Shown: in pieces, positions 23,467 through 33,219 of the stretch
Position numbering within the stretch: position 1 is the first letter of the stretch
Layout: each line of letters opens with the position of its first letter
Assembly: GCA_030581615.1 (NCBI GenBank)
Contig: JAKTTT010000002.1
Span: forward strand, 558,001 to 622,000
Direction: 5' to 3'
Origin: Alloascoidea africana
Taxonomy: Eukaryota > Ascomycota > Alloascoideomycetes > Alloascoideales > Alloascoideaceae
DNA: 64,000 nt
The notes under the pieces: model-generated
Told to the model about the DNA's origin: nothing
What the model saw: the letters and a program-made list of their open reading frames with translations, nothing else
Database searches by the model: none
Position numbers and translations under genes: made by a program

Positions 23467-25747
23467 GCTTTCTACTTGCTGTTAGATTATGTAAAGGAAG
23501 AGTTATTGAAAAGTAATGTTTGTGTAGTGCCCAGTGTTTTGTTGATGGTTTAGTTCCTCACAATCTCGGTTGCCATAGAAACGCACAATGTGATGCATGG
23601 GTGTTTGGAAAAGCATATATTACCCGGCCTTTATTCGGGTTTACTGATGTAAGAAAGCGCAAAAATGGTTTCTGCTCAGAAGCGAGTGTTCTACTTCTTC
23701 TAGAGGCTCCTTAGCATCTGTCCTCTCTGGTGCCAAATCGAGGCAAATGATTGGAGTAGTATATGTTATTTGGGTCTGGGCTGAATTCTTCAATGACACA
23801 CCTGTTTCTATAACTGTCCCAGAGTTATTTGGCTGTTTTTATCGTTTTTGAGTGAAAGTGAGTTTCCTTATCTTGGAGTCCATTTTCAGTGACCGAGGTG
23901 CTTTGCTTTCAGAGAGCAATAAATTATAGTCGTTTCCAGAGAGGTTAGTAGCGTTCCATATATTCTAGCACACTTGGACTTTACCGTTAGATAAGTTACA
24001 GTGGTGGCTCTACCTTTCAGTTAGTTGTGAAGTATTCTTTGGCCCTGGTAGCTATGCGCTGGAAGTCGGGTCATATCTTTGATAGCTTGGAGAAGAAACC
24101 TCGTAGTTGATCTTGAAAAACAGTAACAGAAGGCATACCAGTCCATTGGTAGGGGTATTTGAGCGTACTACTTTTGGTTCTTGACATATTGGCCACCAAT
24201 AGAGAATATCCAAATAAGTCTGGCAAGATGACTGAAAACTAATAGAATAGGTATGTTGTTTATCACTGCTGTTAGGTGTCAGAGAGCTTTGAAAAAAAAT
24301 AAAAAAAGATGTGCTGGGGAGCATGCTTAAATTCTATTGCCAAGTCCTGCTCTCAATAAAAACGGAAACTCTAGAAAAGCACAATAACAAAGGGAAAAAA
24401 CGAGAAATAACGAATGATGACTCGTCATTTGCTCAAGCAGTTGGGAACAAATTAGAATCTTCAATGACTATAATTGCGTATCTCATGATACAATATTGGT
24501 GCCGTTGCCAGTACCAATCAAAAAATGAACTTCATCGATTGTCATTAATCTAACCCTTCCCAAATATTTTGCTTTTTCTCATTTGGTGGATGAGGATAGT
24601 TATAATAGGCAAAGTGGAGAGGACTTTCAGAATAGGAATAGCTTGGTAGCTGTTGTGTTTGACAACACAAAAACGATACGAAAGGGTATATATGGACAGT
24701 CCAGTAGAGTCAATGATTACAAATCTGGAATGGTAATTTGCTTGGGGAGATGAATCCATTTTCAGAGATGCAGGGACTACCTTAATTTGATACTAGCAGA
24801 TTGTTGTGCAGGTTTCCGACTTTTGGCAGGGCGAGATTACTTACTTCTCTATTCCTGAAATCATGCTATTTTCGAGGTCTTTAAATTTGGTTGATAGCGA
24901 TCAACTTAAAACTCACTTGTGGTTGAGATATCAGTTATGGTTGCAATGCAGATGTTTATCTTTCTATCTACAGGTCAAGGAAGCTCAGTGGAAGCTTTCA
25001 AACTTGAAATGGTTTCTACATCTCAAGATATTGCATACTCAAAGAGAGCTTCCATATTATTTCAAAGAAGATTTTCGACCAACAATTAGAACCAGAACTA
25101 TATCGCCAGAGAGAGCATAATCGATACCCTGATCAAAGCTACTCTTAAGCGGGGATACTAGGTTGCTTGAAAATTATGACAATGTCATGCATTTGCTGCT
25201 TAAAAAAAAATTCATGACGACCATTTCTAGAATGACTTCTATTCTAGTTCTCTTTCAAGTTTATTAAGAGACGTTTTAGTGGAGTAAAAGAGCCTATGAC
25301 CACATTTCAGTCCACCAGGAACGCAAGGAACGGATCGGAGAATCAGCTGAGAAATTGAGGGTGGTTGGCGGGATAACTGCAGCAAACAACTACGCAGCTA
25401 TGCTCATCAAATCGCCGAGAGGGAAATAAGCCATGAGATGCTAGCTCAATCTACAGAAGAAAAAAAACAGTATCACTCCGGCTTTCTGTTAAACTGGACG
25501 TCTCGCACTTTCTGGAGACAAACTTGATCCAGTGAATTTGGCACCAAGTTCAGATTTTTGAACCGCACTTGAGATCGGCTTGTAAATACACCGCCCTTGA
25601 TCTTTTCAAAAATATCACCAGTCCAGTTAGTACTAATAAAAACAGGAGACTGTACTCCAGACGACCACGCCTACCAGCATCTTATGATTATCTCTTGGGT
25701 TTTTTAATTGTTTCTGTTCTTTTAAATATTAGTATCATACACAAAAG
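23467..25747. other. Intergenic interval of about 2.3 kb between divergent SMC4 and COX10
   Basis: It has only short frames (the longest about 104 codons, 24806-25120, without recognisable features) and one TTCTAGAA at 25225-25232. A structured RNA gene could be hidden here, but none of the tRNA, U6, U1, U2 or 5S signatures that I know was seen. Confidence 0.55.
23620..23627. promoter_or_regulatory. Reb1-like site TTACCCGG upstream of SMC4
   Basis: An exact match to the S. cerevisiae Reb1 core TTACCCG, 154 bp upstream of the SMC4 start. Reb1 organises nucleosome-free promoters; its use in this species is inferred. Confidence 0.45.
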
Positions 25748-27190
25748 ATGATACTCATTACAACCAGCCTCTGCCCTATGCCATATAAGTTTTCGCCAAT
25801 ACCAACCTCTTTTTTGTTACGCACATCACGATCTTCCAACGTTCGTTCAGCATGGCTAGTTCGTGGGGTACCAATAGCGAGACATTTTGGTAACCGAGCA
25901 CTAAACAAGAATAAAATCCGTAGTGCTTCGGGGTTGGTTATTTCTAGATCCCAAAGCTCAGCCACCACCTCCAAATCTTCATCAGCGCATACATTCTCGG
26001 ACACAGGAAAATGTCCTGTTCACGCATCAAGTAAGATACTAGATGTGGTGGCTTCAAACCATTTGAGCTGTCAACCGCGTATGGGCTCATCCGTGGCTAC
26101 AACTACTACTGCCACGGACTCAAATCCAGGATCATCAGCATCAACGACTGCTTCGATAAACAGAATCCCGTTTCCAGTTACCTACAAACATACATCTGCA
26201 GAAAACAGTAAAGCCAAGACGGAACGGGAAGTAGCGAAGCAATCCATATCAGCTCTAATAGACCCATATATCGCGCTCACCAAACCAAGACTGACAATGC
26301 TGGTGGTCCTCTCCGCTATGGCATCATATGCCCTATCACCAAATCCAGCAACTGTTTCGCAGCTGATTTTCTTAACAGTCGGCACCGCTTTATCATCGGG
26401 AAGTGCCAACGCTATAAACATGGGTAGAGAGCCAGCCTATGATGCTCAAATGATGCGAACAAACGCGCGACCGGTAGTTCGCGGATTGGTATCTCCAAAA
26501 GACTCTTACATTTTTGCTGGAGTCTCAGGGACAGTTGGCGTGTCTATGCTATACTTTGGGGTCAATCCCATGGTCGCTGCCCTTGGTGCCACGAACATTG
26601 TTTTGTACAGCTGGATCTATACGTCTCTAAAACGAAAGTCGATAACAAACACTTGGGTTGGCGCAATTGTAGGTGCTATCCCCCCATTAATGGGTTGGGC
26701 TGCTGCAAACCCACTTTCTCACCCAGCAGCGTGGTGTCTTGCAGGCCTCCTTTACTGCTGGCAATTTCCACATTTCAACTCTCTTAGCCATAACATTAAA
26801 GACGAATATAAGAGAGCAGGATACATAATGACTGCTTTCACAAACCCAACCTTAAACGCCCGAGTAGCTCTGCGGTATTCGCTAGCCATGTTCCCGCTCT
26901 GCTTTGGGCTGACCTGGTATGGAGTCACGGACTGGGTTTTCCCCATCGACTCTGGCATCTTGAACGGGTGGCTTTCATATTGGGCTTACAAGTTCTGGAA
27001 ACAGCAAAAGGAGAATTACAAAAGAGCAGATGGCGGAACGACACATGGAAAACAACTCGCAAATGTATTTGCGAGAAAAATGTTCTGGGGAAGCGTTTGG
27101 CATTTGCCGGGTGTTTTGGTTCTGGCCATGGTGCACAAAAGTGGCCAGTGGGATCGGATATTTGGCTTTAATTCTGGAGAATACTTTTAA
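25748..27190 (+). CDS. COX10: Protoheme IX farnesyltransferase (heme A pathway), mitochondrial
   Basis: The protein has 480 residues. It belongs to the UbiA prenyltransferase family and adds a farnesyl group to heme b to make heme O, the first step toward the heme A of cytochrome c oxidase, in the mitochondrial inner membrane. Residues 1 to about 70 are rich in Arg/Ser with few acidic residues, as in a presequence. The catalytic core starts at ALTKPRLT (about residue 176). The first conserved polyprenyl-binding motif runs from N224 to D232 and leads into MRTNARPV, the hallmark of Cox10/CyoE. About seven to nine hydrophobic segments follow to the C-terminus. Residues 87-93 (GKCPVHA) contain a Cys-Pro motif like heme regulatory motifs, in the region before the core. 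CTG codons fall on conserved leucines (RLTMLVVL), which supports the standard code. Confidence 0.96.
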   Translation: MILITTSLCPMPYKFSPIPTSFLLRTSRSSNVRSAWLVRGVPIARHFGNRALNKNKIRSASGLVISRSQSSATTSKSSSAHTFSDTGKCPVHASSKILDVVASNHLSCQPRMGSSVATTTTATDSNPGSSASTTASINRIPFPVTYKHTSAENSKAKTEREVAKQSISALIDPYIALTKPRLTMLVVLSAMASYALSPNPATVSQLIFLTVGTALSSGSANAINMGREPAYDAQMMRTNARPVVRGLVSPKDSYIFAGVSGTVGVSMLYFGVNPMVAALGATNIVLYSWIYTSLKRKSITNTWVGAIVGAIPPLMGWAAANPLSHPAAWCLAGLLYCWQFPHFNSLSHNIKDEYKRAGYIMTAFTNPTLNARVALRYSLAMFPLCFGLTWYGVTDWVFPIDSGILNGWLSYWAYKFWKQQKENYKRADGGTTHGKQLANVFARKMFWGSVWHLPGVLVLAMVHKSGQWDRIFGFNSGEYF

Positions 27191-27815
27191 TGTAAATAGG
27201 GGAAGACAAGGTCGTAGTATAATTTGGATCAGACCTAGACTAAATATCTTTATGAAAACTTGATTCTACTTGGTTGCTCACCCAATTTTTGGTGGTTGAG
27301 TTGATGTTGAAATCTTTGATTTGGGAACTGCCATGTGCCAGTCATGCTGAATTTGCTTCAATCCACTGGATGTCGCTCTTTGCAGACGTTGACATACGTC
27401 ACAGCATTCCGTGTCATATTTGAATCGACCTCTAACCGAGCTATTGAGTTTGTTATAACAATAAAAATCATATTGAGGTAAGCCCAGGACGGGCATCATT
27501 CTGTTCCTCTGATAAGACTGCATTGAACGGAAGATTTCACAAACGAAAGCTTACCTACTTTCGCCCTTTTAAGAACGCAAAAGAAGATACGAAAATCTTC
27601 TCGAACCAATGATCTAAACAGTCACAAAATTCAATAGAAGTTACATAAATAGTTTAAAATGAACAAGGAAAACACAATAGGTCTAAGGTGATAAACCTGC
27701 CACTGATCTCATTCAGATAATTCTAATGACCACCTTGGAAGGTTTCCTCTCAATATCCAAACATCCGGAATAAGATGTTGGATATAAAAAACAGCATTTT
27801 CATGCAGACAAGCCA
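27191..27815. other. Intergenic region before the tRNA
   Basis: About 0.6 kb after the COX10 stop. No conserved frame, RNA or repeat was recognised. Confidence 0.5.
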
Positions 27816-27888
27816 GCCCGCGTAGCCTAATGGTTAGGGCGTCAGACTTCTAATCTGAAGATTGTGGGTTCGAATCCCACCGTGGGTG
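27816..27888 (+). tRNA. tRNA-Arg (anticodon UCU), no intron
   Basis: A 73-nt cloverleaf. The 7-bp acceptor stem GCCCGCG pairs with CGTGGGT (two G-U pairs), followed by discriminator G. The A box TAGCCTAATGG lies at 27823-27833 and the B box GGTTCGAATCC at 27867-27877. The anticodon stem TCAGA/TCTGA closes the loop CTTCTAA, with anticodon TCT at 27849-27851. The T stem GTGGG/CCCAC is perfect. It reads AGA, the favoured arginine codon in many yeasts. A T-run terminator follows directly. Confidence 0.97.
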
Positions 27889-27892
27889 CTTC

Positions 27893-27897
27893 TTTTT
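27893..27897 (+). terminator. RNA polymerase III T5 terminator of the tRNA
   Basis: Five consecutive T residues start four bases after the mature tRNA end, the usual Pol III stop. Confidence 0.85.
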
Positions 27898-28227
27898 GCC
27901 TTTTTGACATTTGGAATTCATTCGTAAAGTTCAGTCTAAAAGGTAAAGATATGACCAGATTCATGGGCCGATCTGACAGTGATGGTGATAATACCGGGTG
28001 AATGCAAAGCCTAGGCATCTCCCCAATCAATTTTTATTTTGAAGGTCTCGAAGGTATATACACTTACCTTGTAGAAAAAATGTGGAACTGAAAGTTTTGC
28101 GATGTTTCATCAACCTTTCGATTTCTTCATTTTCGGCTTTCTCCAGGTGATTGGGTGGATGAGAGGTTGATCCAGATCTGTCTCACCACCTCGAAACGCA
28201 CTTCACCACCGTGGATCGCATATTGCT

Positions 28228-28917
28228 ATGAAGACGTCTATTCTTTGTACGCTCTGTTTATTTTCGCTAGCTGCCGCTAAAAACGTTTTTCAATTTGCTC
28301 CAGTGTCGTTAGACTCCCCGGTTGATGCAAAACTAGGCAAACGGGGTACCCTTTACGGGCCGCAACCAGACCCCAAGGAGGAGGAAGTCCTGGAGGAAAC
28401 GAATGGCGAGCATCCCAAAACAGGGCCTACACTGTTGCAGACGACTCTTGCTCTTCAGACTGACATATCTGTTTTTTCTTCTTACATACGCAACGACTTT
28501 GAGCTTAGTGATCGATGTAACAACAAAACGCTGACAACCACCATTTTTGCCCCCACCAATAATGCTCTAAAGAGCCTGAGAGCGAAACCATGGGAGTTCC
28601 CACGAGATGTTAACGCGGAATATCCTGAGGATGCAGAGAAGATTGCCCAGGCCAATATCGAGGATTTTGTACACAATCACGTTGCTTTCGTTGAAGTTGG
28701 CGTCGAGAGTCTCAAATCAGGAGAGGTTGAGCTGATCACCGTGAGCCTGGAGGAAGGAAATCGTGCTGTTGTTGATATTCTGGATGGCGAGCTCTCCGTT
28801 ATTCCAATCGACATCAAACAGAATGTCCCTGCTATTCGCGTCTTGTCTGTGAAAGAGGCTGAAAATGGCCTGGTACTGGTCATTGATGGCACTTTATCCT
28901 GGCCTGGCAAACACTGA
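28228..28917 (+). CDS. Secreted or vacuolar FAS1 (fasciclin) domain protein
   Basis: The protein has 229 residues. Residues 1-17 form a clear signal peptide (MKTSILCTLCLFSLAAA). A short spacer with a KR site near residue 38 follows. One FAS1 domain spans roughly 75-228; its first half has the hallmark TTIFAPTNNAL and a second conserved box near HNHVAF. The C-terminal box reads VLVIDGTLSWPGKH, matching the final strand of FAS1 domains. There is no transmembrane anchor or GPI tail. The closest S. cerevisiae counterpart by architecture is the single-FAS1 vacuolar protein YDR262W; the molecular role of that family is unclear. It is transcribed toward MLH2 with a short gap, but the two have no known joint function. 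Confidence 0.85.
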   Translation: MKTSILCTLCLFSLAAAKNVFQFAPVSLDSPVDAKLGKRGTLYGPQPDPKEEEVLEETNGEHPKTGPTLLQTTLALQTDISVFSSYIRNDFELSDRCNNKTLTTTIFAPTNNALKSLRAKPWEFPRDVNAEYPEDAEKIAQANIEDFVHNHVAFVEVGVESLKSGEVELITVSLEEGNRAVVDILDGELSVIPIDIKQNVPAIRVLSVKEAENGLVLVIDGTLSWPGKH

Positions 28918-29100
28918 ATATATGACACATTCATCTTTCTTATGTATTATTTCACTTTACTATATATGCTTGGATAGGTTAAATGTTAGCAATTAGGAAC
29001 GTATTAAACATTGATACGAATCTTGTTATTCTGATTATGAAGAGTTCTGTCACACTTCCTCCACTCATCCACCCAGCACGAACATGGAATAACGATCAAC

Positions 29101-31143
29101 ATGACCGGCATCAAGCGCATCGACATAAAAAGCGTCAACTCGATCGTCTCTTCAGCTGCTGTTGCAACCCCAGTGTCTGTAGCCAAAGAGCTTATCGACA
29201 ATGCCCTGGACGCGGGCGCATTAACTGTTGCCATTGAAATTGACACAACTTCCATCGCGTTTCTCAAATGTCGCGACAATGGGTCTGGAATCCCCAAGGG
29301 CGAGGACCGAAGACTAGTAGCATGCAACGCGACAACATCCAAGATTTCAACTTTTGAGGATATACAAAGCGTCACTACGCTTGGATTCAGGGGCGAGGCT
29401 TTATTCTTTCTGTCGCAAATATCAAGGAACGGTGGCTCTATGGATATAGTAACGAGGACCAAAACCGAACCTGTCGCGGAGAAATGGCAAATTGACGATA
29501 ATGGCATGCCCAAAAACTCTCAGTTTGCCAAAGTGGCAGGGGCAGTTGGCACGACAGTGACCTTGAGAAATCTGTTTGCAGGTATGCCTGTGAGAAAGAA
29601 ATACCATACAAAAAACGCGAAAAAGTACATCTCCAAGGTCCGCAAACTCATAATATCTTACGCTCTTACGTTTCCAGATACGAGGTTTGAGTTTAAACAA
29701 GTGAGAGTTTCGAACTCGGGGGCAATTTCGTCCACAGTAGGTCTGGATCTAATCCTTAATTCGTCATCTACACTAATCCCTAAAGTCACAACAGCGTTTG
29801 GCGCCCAACTGTTTGATGGGCTAGCCGAGGGAAACGAGACAAAAGAGAATTATGGGCATACCTGGAGCATGCGATATATCATTTCTAAACCTTCGTTACG
29901 AAATCCAGTCGAGAAGCCAACCGAGTTGAAGCATTATTTTTTGAGCATCAATAAGCGACCCATAAATATCCAGAGTCGATTGGGAAAGAGTATAGGGAAA
30001 GCAGTTGCGGCAGTTTACAGCGATTGCCTATGCGACCTACCAGCATTTTGGTTCTTACACATTTCTTGTCCCAATTCTTTTGTGGACTTTAACATTGAGC
30101 CTGAGAAGAATGACGTTCTGCTTTGTAACGACGAGCAAGCCATCTCATTTGTCGAAGGAATTATTTTGATTGTGGTACAGAATTGTCTACAGGAGGAGCA
30201 ACAAGGGCTATACGAGGATCAAGTAGAAGATGATGATATACCAACCGATAAAGAATTTGGTATCACAAGGCCATGCAACAAACCTGCAACACAAGCTCAA
30301 TCTCTATTTTCACAAGATCCTATAAATGAAGAACACTCAGAGGACTCGAACGAGGACCTCGAACTATCCAAAAATGCAAGCCTCTCCAATCCGTTTATAA
30401 TTGCAAAAATGGTGGCGTCTCAGAGAAAGCCAGCATCTGCAGGTCCAGAACTTTTTGTTTCTGAGTTGAGTCAGGAGGAAGAAGATAATGTTGAGAGCCT
30501 TCCTGATCCTGATCCTGATCCTGATCCTAATCTTAATCCTGGCGTAACTCCAGATACCAGTTTTGACCTGCCGTTGCCAGGAGCAAGAGAAAACCAATCA
30601 GTGTTCAAAGAGCCCTTAATGGCATTAACCAACCACAAGAATAAAAAATATGGAAAGACAAATGGCTCAAAAAGCACAGAAAGATCAGCAAAACTGACGT
30701 CTTCGGCACCATTTGAATCGATAGACAGGGGTGGTTCTGGTTCTCAGCCAATTATCTCATCAATACTATCACCATCATATAGCTCTCTCCCAAGCAAGAC
30801 TGGTCCATCTCCTACTTTGGGTCAGGGCACACACGAGCACCGAGATCTGTCTTGGCCAGTGACAACAGCAGCCCAGAACACAAAACAACTGGAATGTAGA
30901 GTATCGGAAAACCCCAACTCTTTTCTACTGTACGATGAACCACAGAGAAATTCGTTTGTCCGACATGCATGCTTAAATGAATGGGCACTCGGGAGACGGA
31001 GAGCCAACCACCAGGAATTTTTGGATGATGCGCTTTGCATAGTTAAAAAACGGGCCAGGGAAAAATCATGGAGTGAAGATGGTTCTATTGAAAATGCAGA
31101 TGTTAGAAAACTAACTTCTGGATGGCATCTACTGAGTTTTTAA
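29101..31143 (+). CDS. MLH2: MutL-family mismatch repair protein, Mlh2 type
   Basis: The protein has 680 residues (S. cerevisiae Mlh2 is 695). The N-terminal GHKL ATPase is intact: KELIDNALDAGA (E30, N34), DNGSGI at 59-64, TTSKI at 78-82 and GFRGEAL at 95-101. The transducer domain runs to about 350 and includes the KRPI and NVEPxK-like (NIEPEKND) boxes. The C-terminal part is short, low in complexity in the middle (acidic, with Asp-Pro repeats), and ends in a segment with an FVRHACLNEW context. I see no DQHAxxERxxYE endonuclease motif, which argues against Pms1 (yeast) or Mlh3 and for Mlh2, the orthologue of human PMS1. Mlh2 pairs with Mlh1 and acts as an accessory factor in mismatch repair and in limiting meiotic gene-conversion tracts. 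The start is the first ATG; no intron is needed. Confidence 0.85.
   Translation: MTGIKRIDIKSVNSIVSSAAVATPVSVAKELIDNALDAGALTVAIEIDTTSIAFLKCRDNGSGIPKGEDRRLVACNATTSKISTFEDIQSVTTLGFRGEALFFLSQISRNGGSMDIVTRTKTEPVAEKWQIDDNGMPKNSQFAKVAGAVGTTVTLRNLFAGMPVRKKYHTKNAKKYISKVRKLIISYALTFPDTRFEFKQVRVSNSGAISSTVGLDLILNSSSTLIPKVTTAFGAQLFDGLAEGNETKENYGHTWSMRYIISKPSLRNPVEKPTELKHYFLSINKRPINIQSRLGKSIGKAVAAVYSDCLCDLPAFWFLHISCPNSFVDFNIEPEKNDVLLCNDEQAISFVEGIILIVVQNCLQEEQQGLYEDQVEDDDIPTDKEFGITRPCNKPATQAQSLFSQDPINEEHSEDSNEDLELSKNASLSNPFIIAKMVASQRKPASAGPELFVSELSQEEEDNVESLPDPDPDPDPNLNPGVTPDTSFDLPLPGARENQSVFKEPLMALTNHKNKKYGKTNGSKSTERSAKLTSSAPFESIDRGGSGSQPIISSILSPSYSSLPSKTGPSPTLGQGTHEHRDLSWPVTTAAQNTKQLECRVSENPNSFLLYDEPQRNSFVRHACLNEWALGRRRANHQEFLDDALCIVKKRAREKSWSEDGSIENADVRKLTSGWHLLSF
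30502..30540 (+). repeat. CCTGAT hexanucleotide repeat in MLH2
   Basis: Four exact CCTGAT units and two degenerate ones encode a run of Asp-Pro dipeptides turning into Asn-Pro. It lies in the linker between the ATPase and dimerisation regions, where length change would be tolerated. Confidence 0.85.
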
Positions 31144-31256
31144 TAGAAATTCAAAATCAAAAGAGCATCTATATATAAATAAGTAACAAATTTTTTTTTT
31201 TTGGATGCATCAAAAAATGAATGCTAAACCCAGAAAGTAAAGATCATAAATGCATT

Positions 31257-32645
31257 CTAATACTGAGAATGTCTATTCATGGATAAGAAGGTTCCAAGAA
31301 TGCCAAGGTCATAAGACGATTTGAGGGCACCGGCCACGAGAAAGCAAAGCCATTGTCGGTTTTCCGCAGTCCAAAATCCAGCTATAGAAGGACCAAGAGT
31401 TTGGGAAACTGTTTTCACGACATTTACCCATCCGATAACTGTTGTTCTTTCGTTTGGATGTACAACAGCAGATAGGAAAACGTGCTTTGGCGCGATGTCC
31501 ATTGTTGCCGTTGAGGCTCTCACAATAAGTATGAGCATGGTTGGCCAAAGTGTTTGGGGGATTGGAACCATGGCAAGCAAAATGGAAGCTGGCAAATGTG
31601 TAACTACCATGGTGACAATAGGACCAAGACGTTTCGAGATTGCAGACCCGAGCAAAGACATGGACGAGCCAACCAGACCCGTGATGAAGAAGATAGATCC
31701 CAATTTTCTCGGTTCCATATTAAATTTATGAGCAACGTAGTATGAAGTCCAGCTCTGTGTGGCCAGGGAGCTTCCAAAGGCATCCAGACCAAACAGGAAG
31801 GAAATCTTGAGCACAATGATGTAGGTCTCTTTTGTAAGTCCAGGAAGAATTCTCCTTAAAAACGGTTTTTTTCTTTCAGTTCTGACTTCAGTCTCAGAAG
31901 ATGGTTGCAAAAGTGGAGATGTCTCTGAGGAGTTATTGGTTGGTGGTGCTGTCGACGGCTCGGCTTTAGTCTCCAGCTCTATTCCTTTTGAAAGTAGCAA
32001 AGAGAAGAGTAATTCGGTAACGCCAATGAAAGCATAGCCAAGGAACACAACTCGGTAGCCTTCTAACAAGGTATAATTCCAAGTTACTTGGGTATAGTGG
32101 ATCAATAGTCCGCAACACATGGAACCAAGGCTGGCGCCAAATCCACCAAGAAAGTTGTACCAGGCATAAACGTCCGATCTCTGTTCGTAAGGGACTAGTG
32201 AAGCAAGAACAGATTGCTCCACGGATCGAAAGGCTCCAACCTCGCCTCCACTAGGCGTGATAATACCCAAAATAGCAGTTAGCAAAAGAACATAGTAGTT
32301 CCCAAAGGTATAGAAAATTAATCCAGTTGCGATCATGCAGATCGAGCTGAAAACTAGGACTACACGACGACCCAAGCCATCAGCAATAATAGCCAGAAGA
32401 AACGAAGTCACCAAGTCGCCGACCAAAGTAGCAGTCATGGTGAAGCCAATAGTTTTTTCATTATAGCCTGTTTCTTTGAAAAACAGTACAAATATGATGG
32501 ATGAAGCCCCAAATGCAAATAACCTGAAGAACCTAAGAAGGATAAGGATGTGGGTATCTATTGGAGCTGAACAGAGCGTGGTCAGCCCAAGCTCACTTGC
32601 TAGAAACCCGCCAGCGTTTCTAATAGAGGTTGATTCCCCTGGCAT
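31257..32645 (-). CDS. Major facilitator superfamily transporter (12 membrane segments)
   Basis: The protein has 462 residues with two blocks of about six hydrophobic helices. A charged central loop (about residues 225-275) contains a dileucine-type TSPLLQP sequence that could act in vacuolar or endosomal sorting. The loop between helices 2 and 3 reads ADGLGRRVVL, the MFS signature D-x2-G-R-R. The N-terminal tail is short and soluble. The substrate is not evident; the protein is not of the sugar-porter, PHO84 or drug DHA1 groups as far as I can tell. It is divergent from CDC12, with a TATA-like box about 66 bp upstream of its start. The neighbours give no hint of its substrate. Confidence 0.85.
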   Translation of the reverse strand: MPGESTSIRNAGGFLASELGLTTLCSAPIDTHILILLRFFRLFAFGASSIIFVLFFKETGYNEKTIGFTMTATLVGDLVTSFLLAIIADGLGRRVVLVFSSICMIATGLIFYTFGNYYVLLLTAILGIITPSGGEVGAFRSVEQSVLASLVPYEQRSDVYAWYNFLGGFGASLGSMCCGLLIHYTQVTWNYTLLEGYRVVFLGYAFIGVTELLFSLLLSKGIELETKAEPSTAPPTNNSSETSPLLQPSSETEVRTERKKPFLRRILPGLTKETYIIVLKISFLFGLDAFGSSLATQSWTSYYVAHKFNMEPRKLGSIFFITGLVGSSMSLLGSAISKRLGPIVTMVVTHLPASILLAMVPIPQTLWPTMLILIVRASTATMDIAPKHVFLSAVVHPNERTTVIGWVNVVKTVSQTLGPSIAGFWTAENRQWLCFLVAGALKSSYDLGILGTFLSMNRHSQY

Positions 32646-32710
32646 ATTGTAAATCTGTTAATTGGAAGAAATCAAATCAAATTGATGATGATGCACCTCT
32701 GCCTGCTGCT

Positions 32711-32717
32711 TTTATAT
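32711..32717 (-). promoter_or_regulatory. TATA box of the MFS gene
   Basis: TATAAAA on the minus strand, 66-72 bp upstream of the ATG at 32645. Confidence 0.5.
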
Positions 32718-33023
32718 TGCGGTTGGGAAGCGACAAAAAATAAAGCGCATTTTTCATCAGATGCTATTCGGCCGTATCGGACATAACCGTCCTATTGGAG
32801 GACTTAACTCGGATCACGATTCTTGTCAACCATTCTCGTACCGACGCCAGAAAATATCCGCGAAAAGTGCAGCGGAAGGCTCATCTAGAGGGCGGTGACC
32901 CTACATCTAAGGCTGATCGATTAGATGAACGAGATAATTCCCGGTGCCGTTCCAGTCAGGCTGGAAATACCCTGGACATAAACCCAGCGGCCAAGTCCAC
33001 CCGCGACACCCGTACACCCACCA

Positions 33024-33064
33024 GGCCGGGTTACTAAAACCACGCGGTTCGCGGTCACCCGGCC
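33024..33064. repeat. Nested inverted repeat upstream of CDC12
   Basis: The outer arms GGCCGGGT (33024-33031) and ACCCGGCC (33057-33064) are perfect complements. An inner pair CGCG/CGCG (33043-33053) lies in the loop. It lies about 155-195 bp upstream of the CDC12 start. Confidence 0.6.
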
Positions 33065-33219
33065 TTTACCGCCTGGGTCTGCTCTGTTGCTGTCCATTCC
33101 ATCCTTACAACCCCTAAAGCCACCTCTTTGACTGCTTCCCTTCCTTTCTGGTTTACTAGTAGACGCTCTTTTTGTTTTCCCTTCCTCTCCCCCGCTGAAA
33201 TTTGTTTTAATAATACGTG

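Larger units (their letters stand above)
32646..33219. other. Shared promoter region of the MFS gene and CDC12
   Basis: A 574-bp divergent intergenic region. The part from about 32860 to 33110 is noticeably richer in G and C than its surroundings and contains a nested inverted repeat at 33024-33064. Confidence 0.6.

Noticed and set aside
24414-24500. Possible box C (TGATGA) of a snoRNA
   Set aside because: No matching CTGA box D at a suitable distance and no terminal stem.
27842-28030. Minus-strand frame ending GFEPTIFRLEV
   Set aside because: This is the well-known false translation of the strand opposite a tRNA gene; it overlaps the tRNA-Arg.
32795-33037. 80-codon plus-strand frame in the CDC12 promoter
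   Set aside because: Charged, low-information product and location in a shared promoter; CDC12 starts at 33220 with a verified splice pattern.
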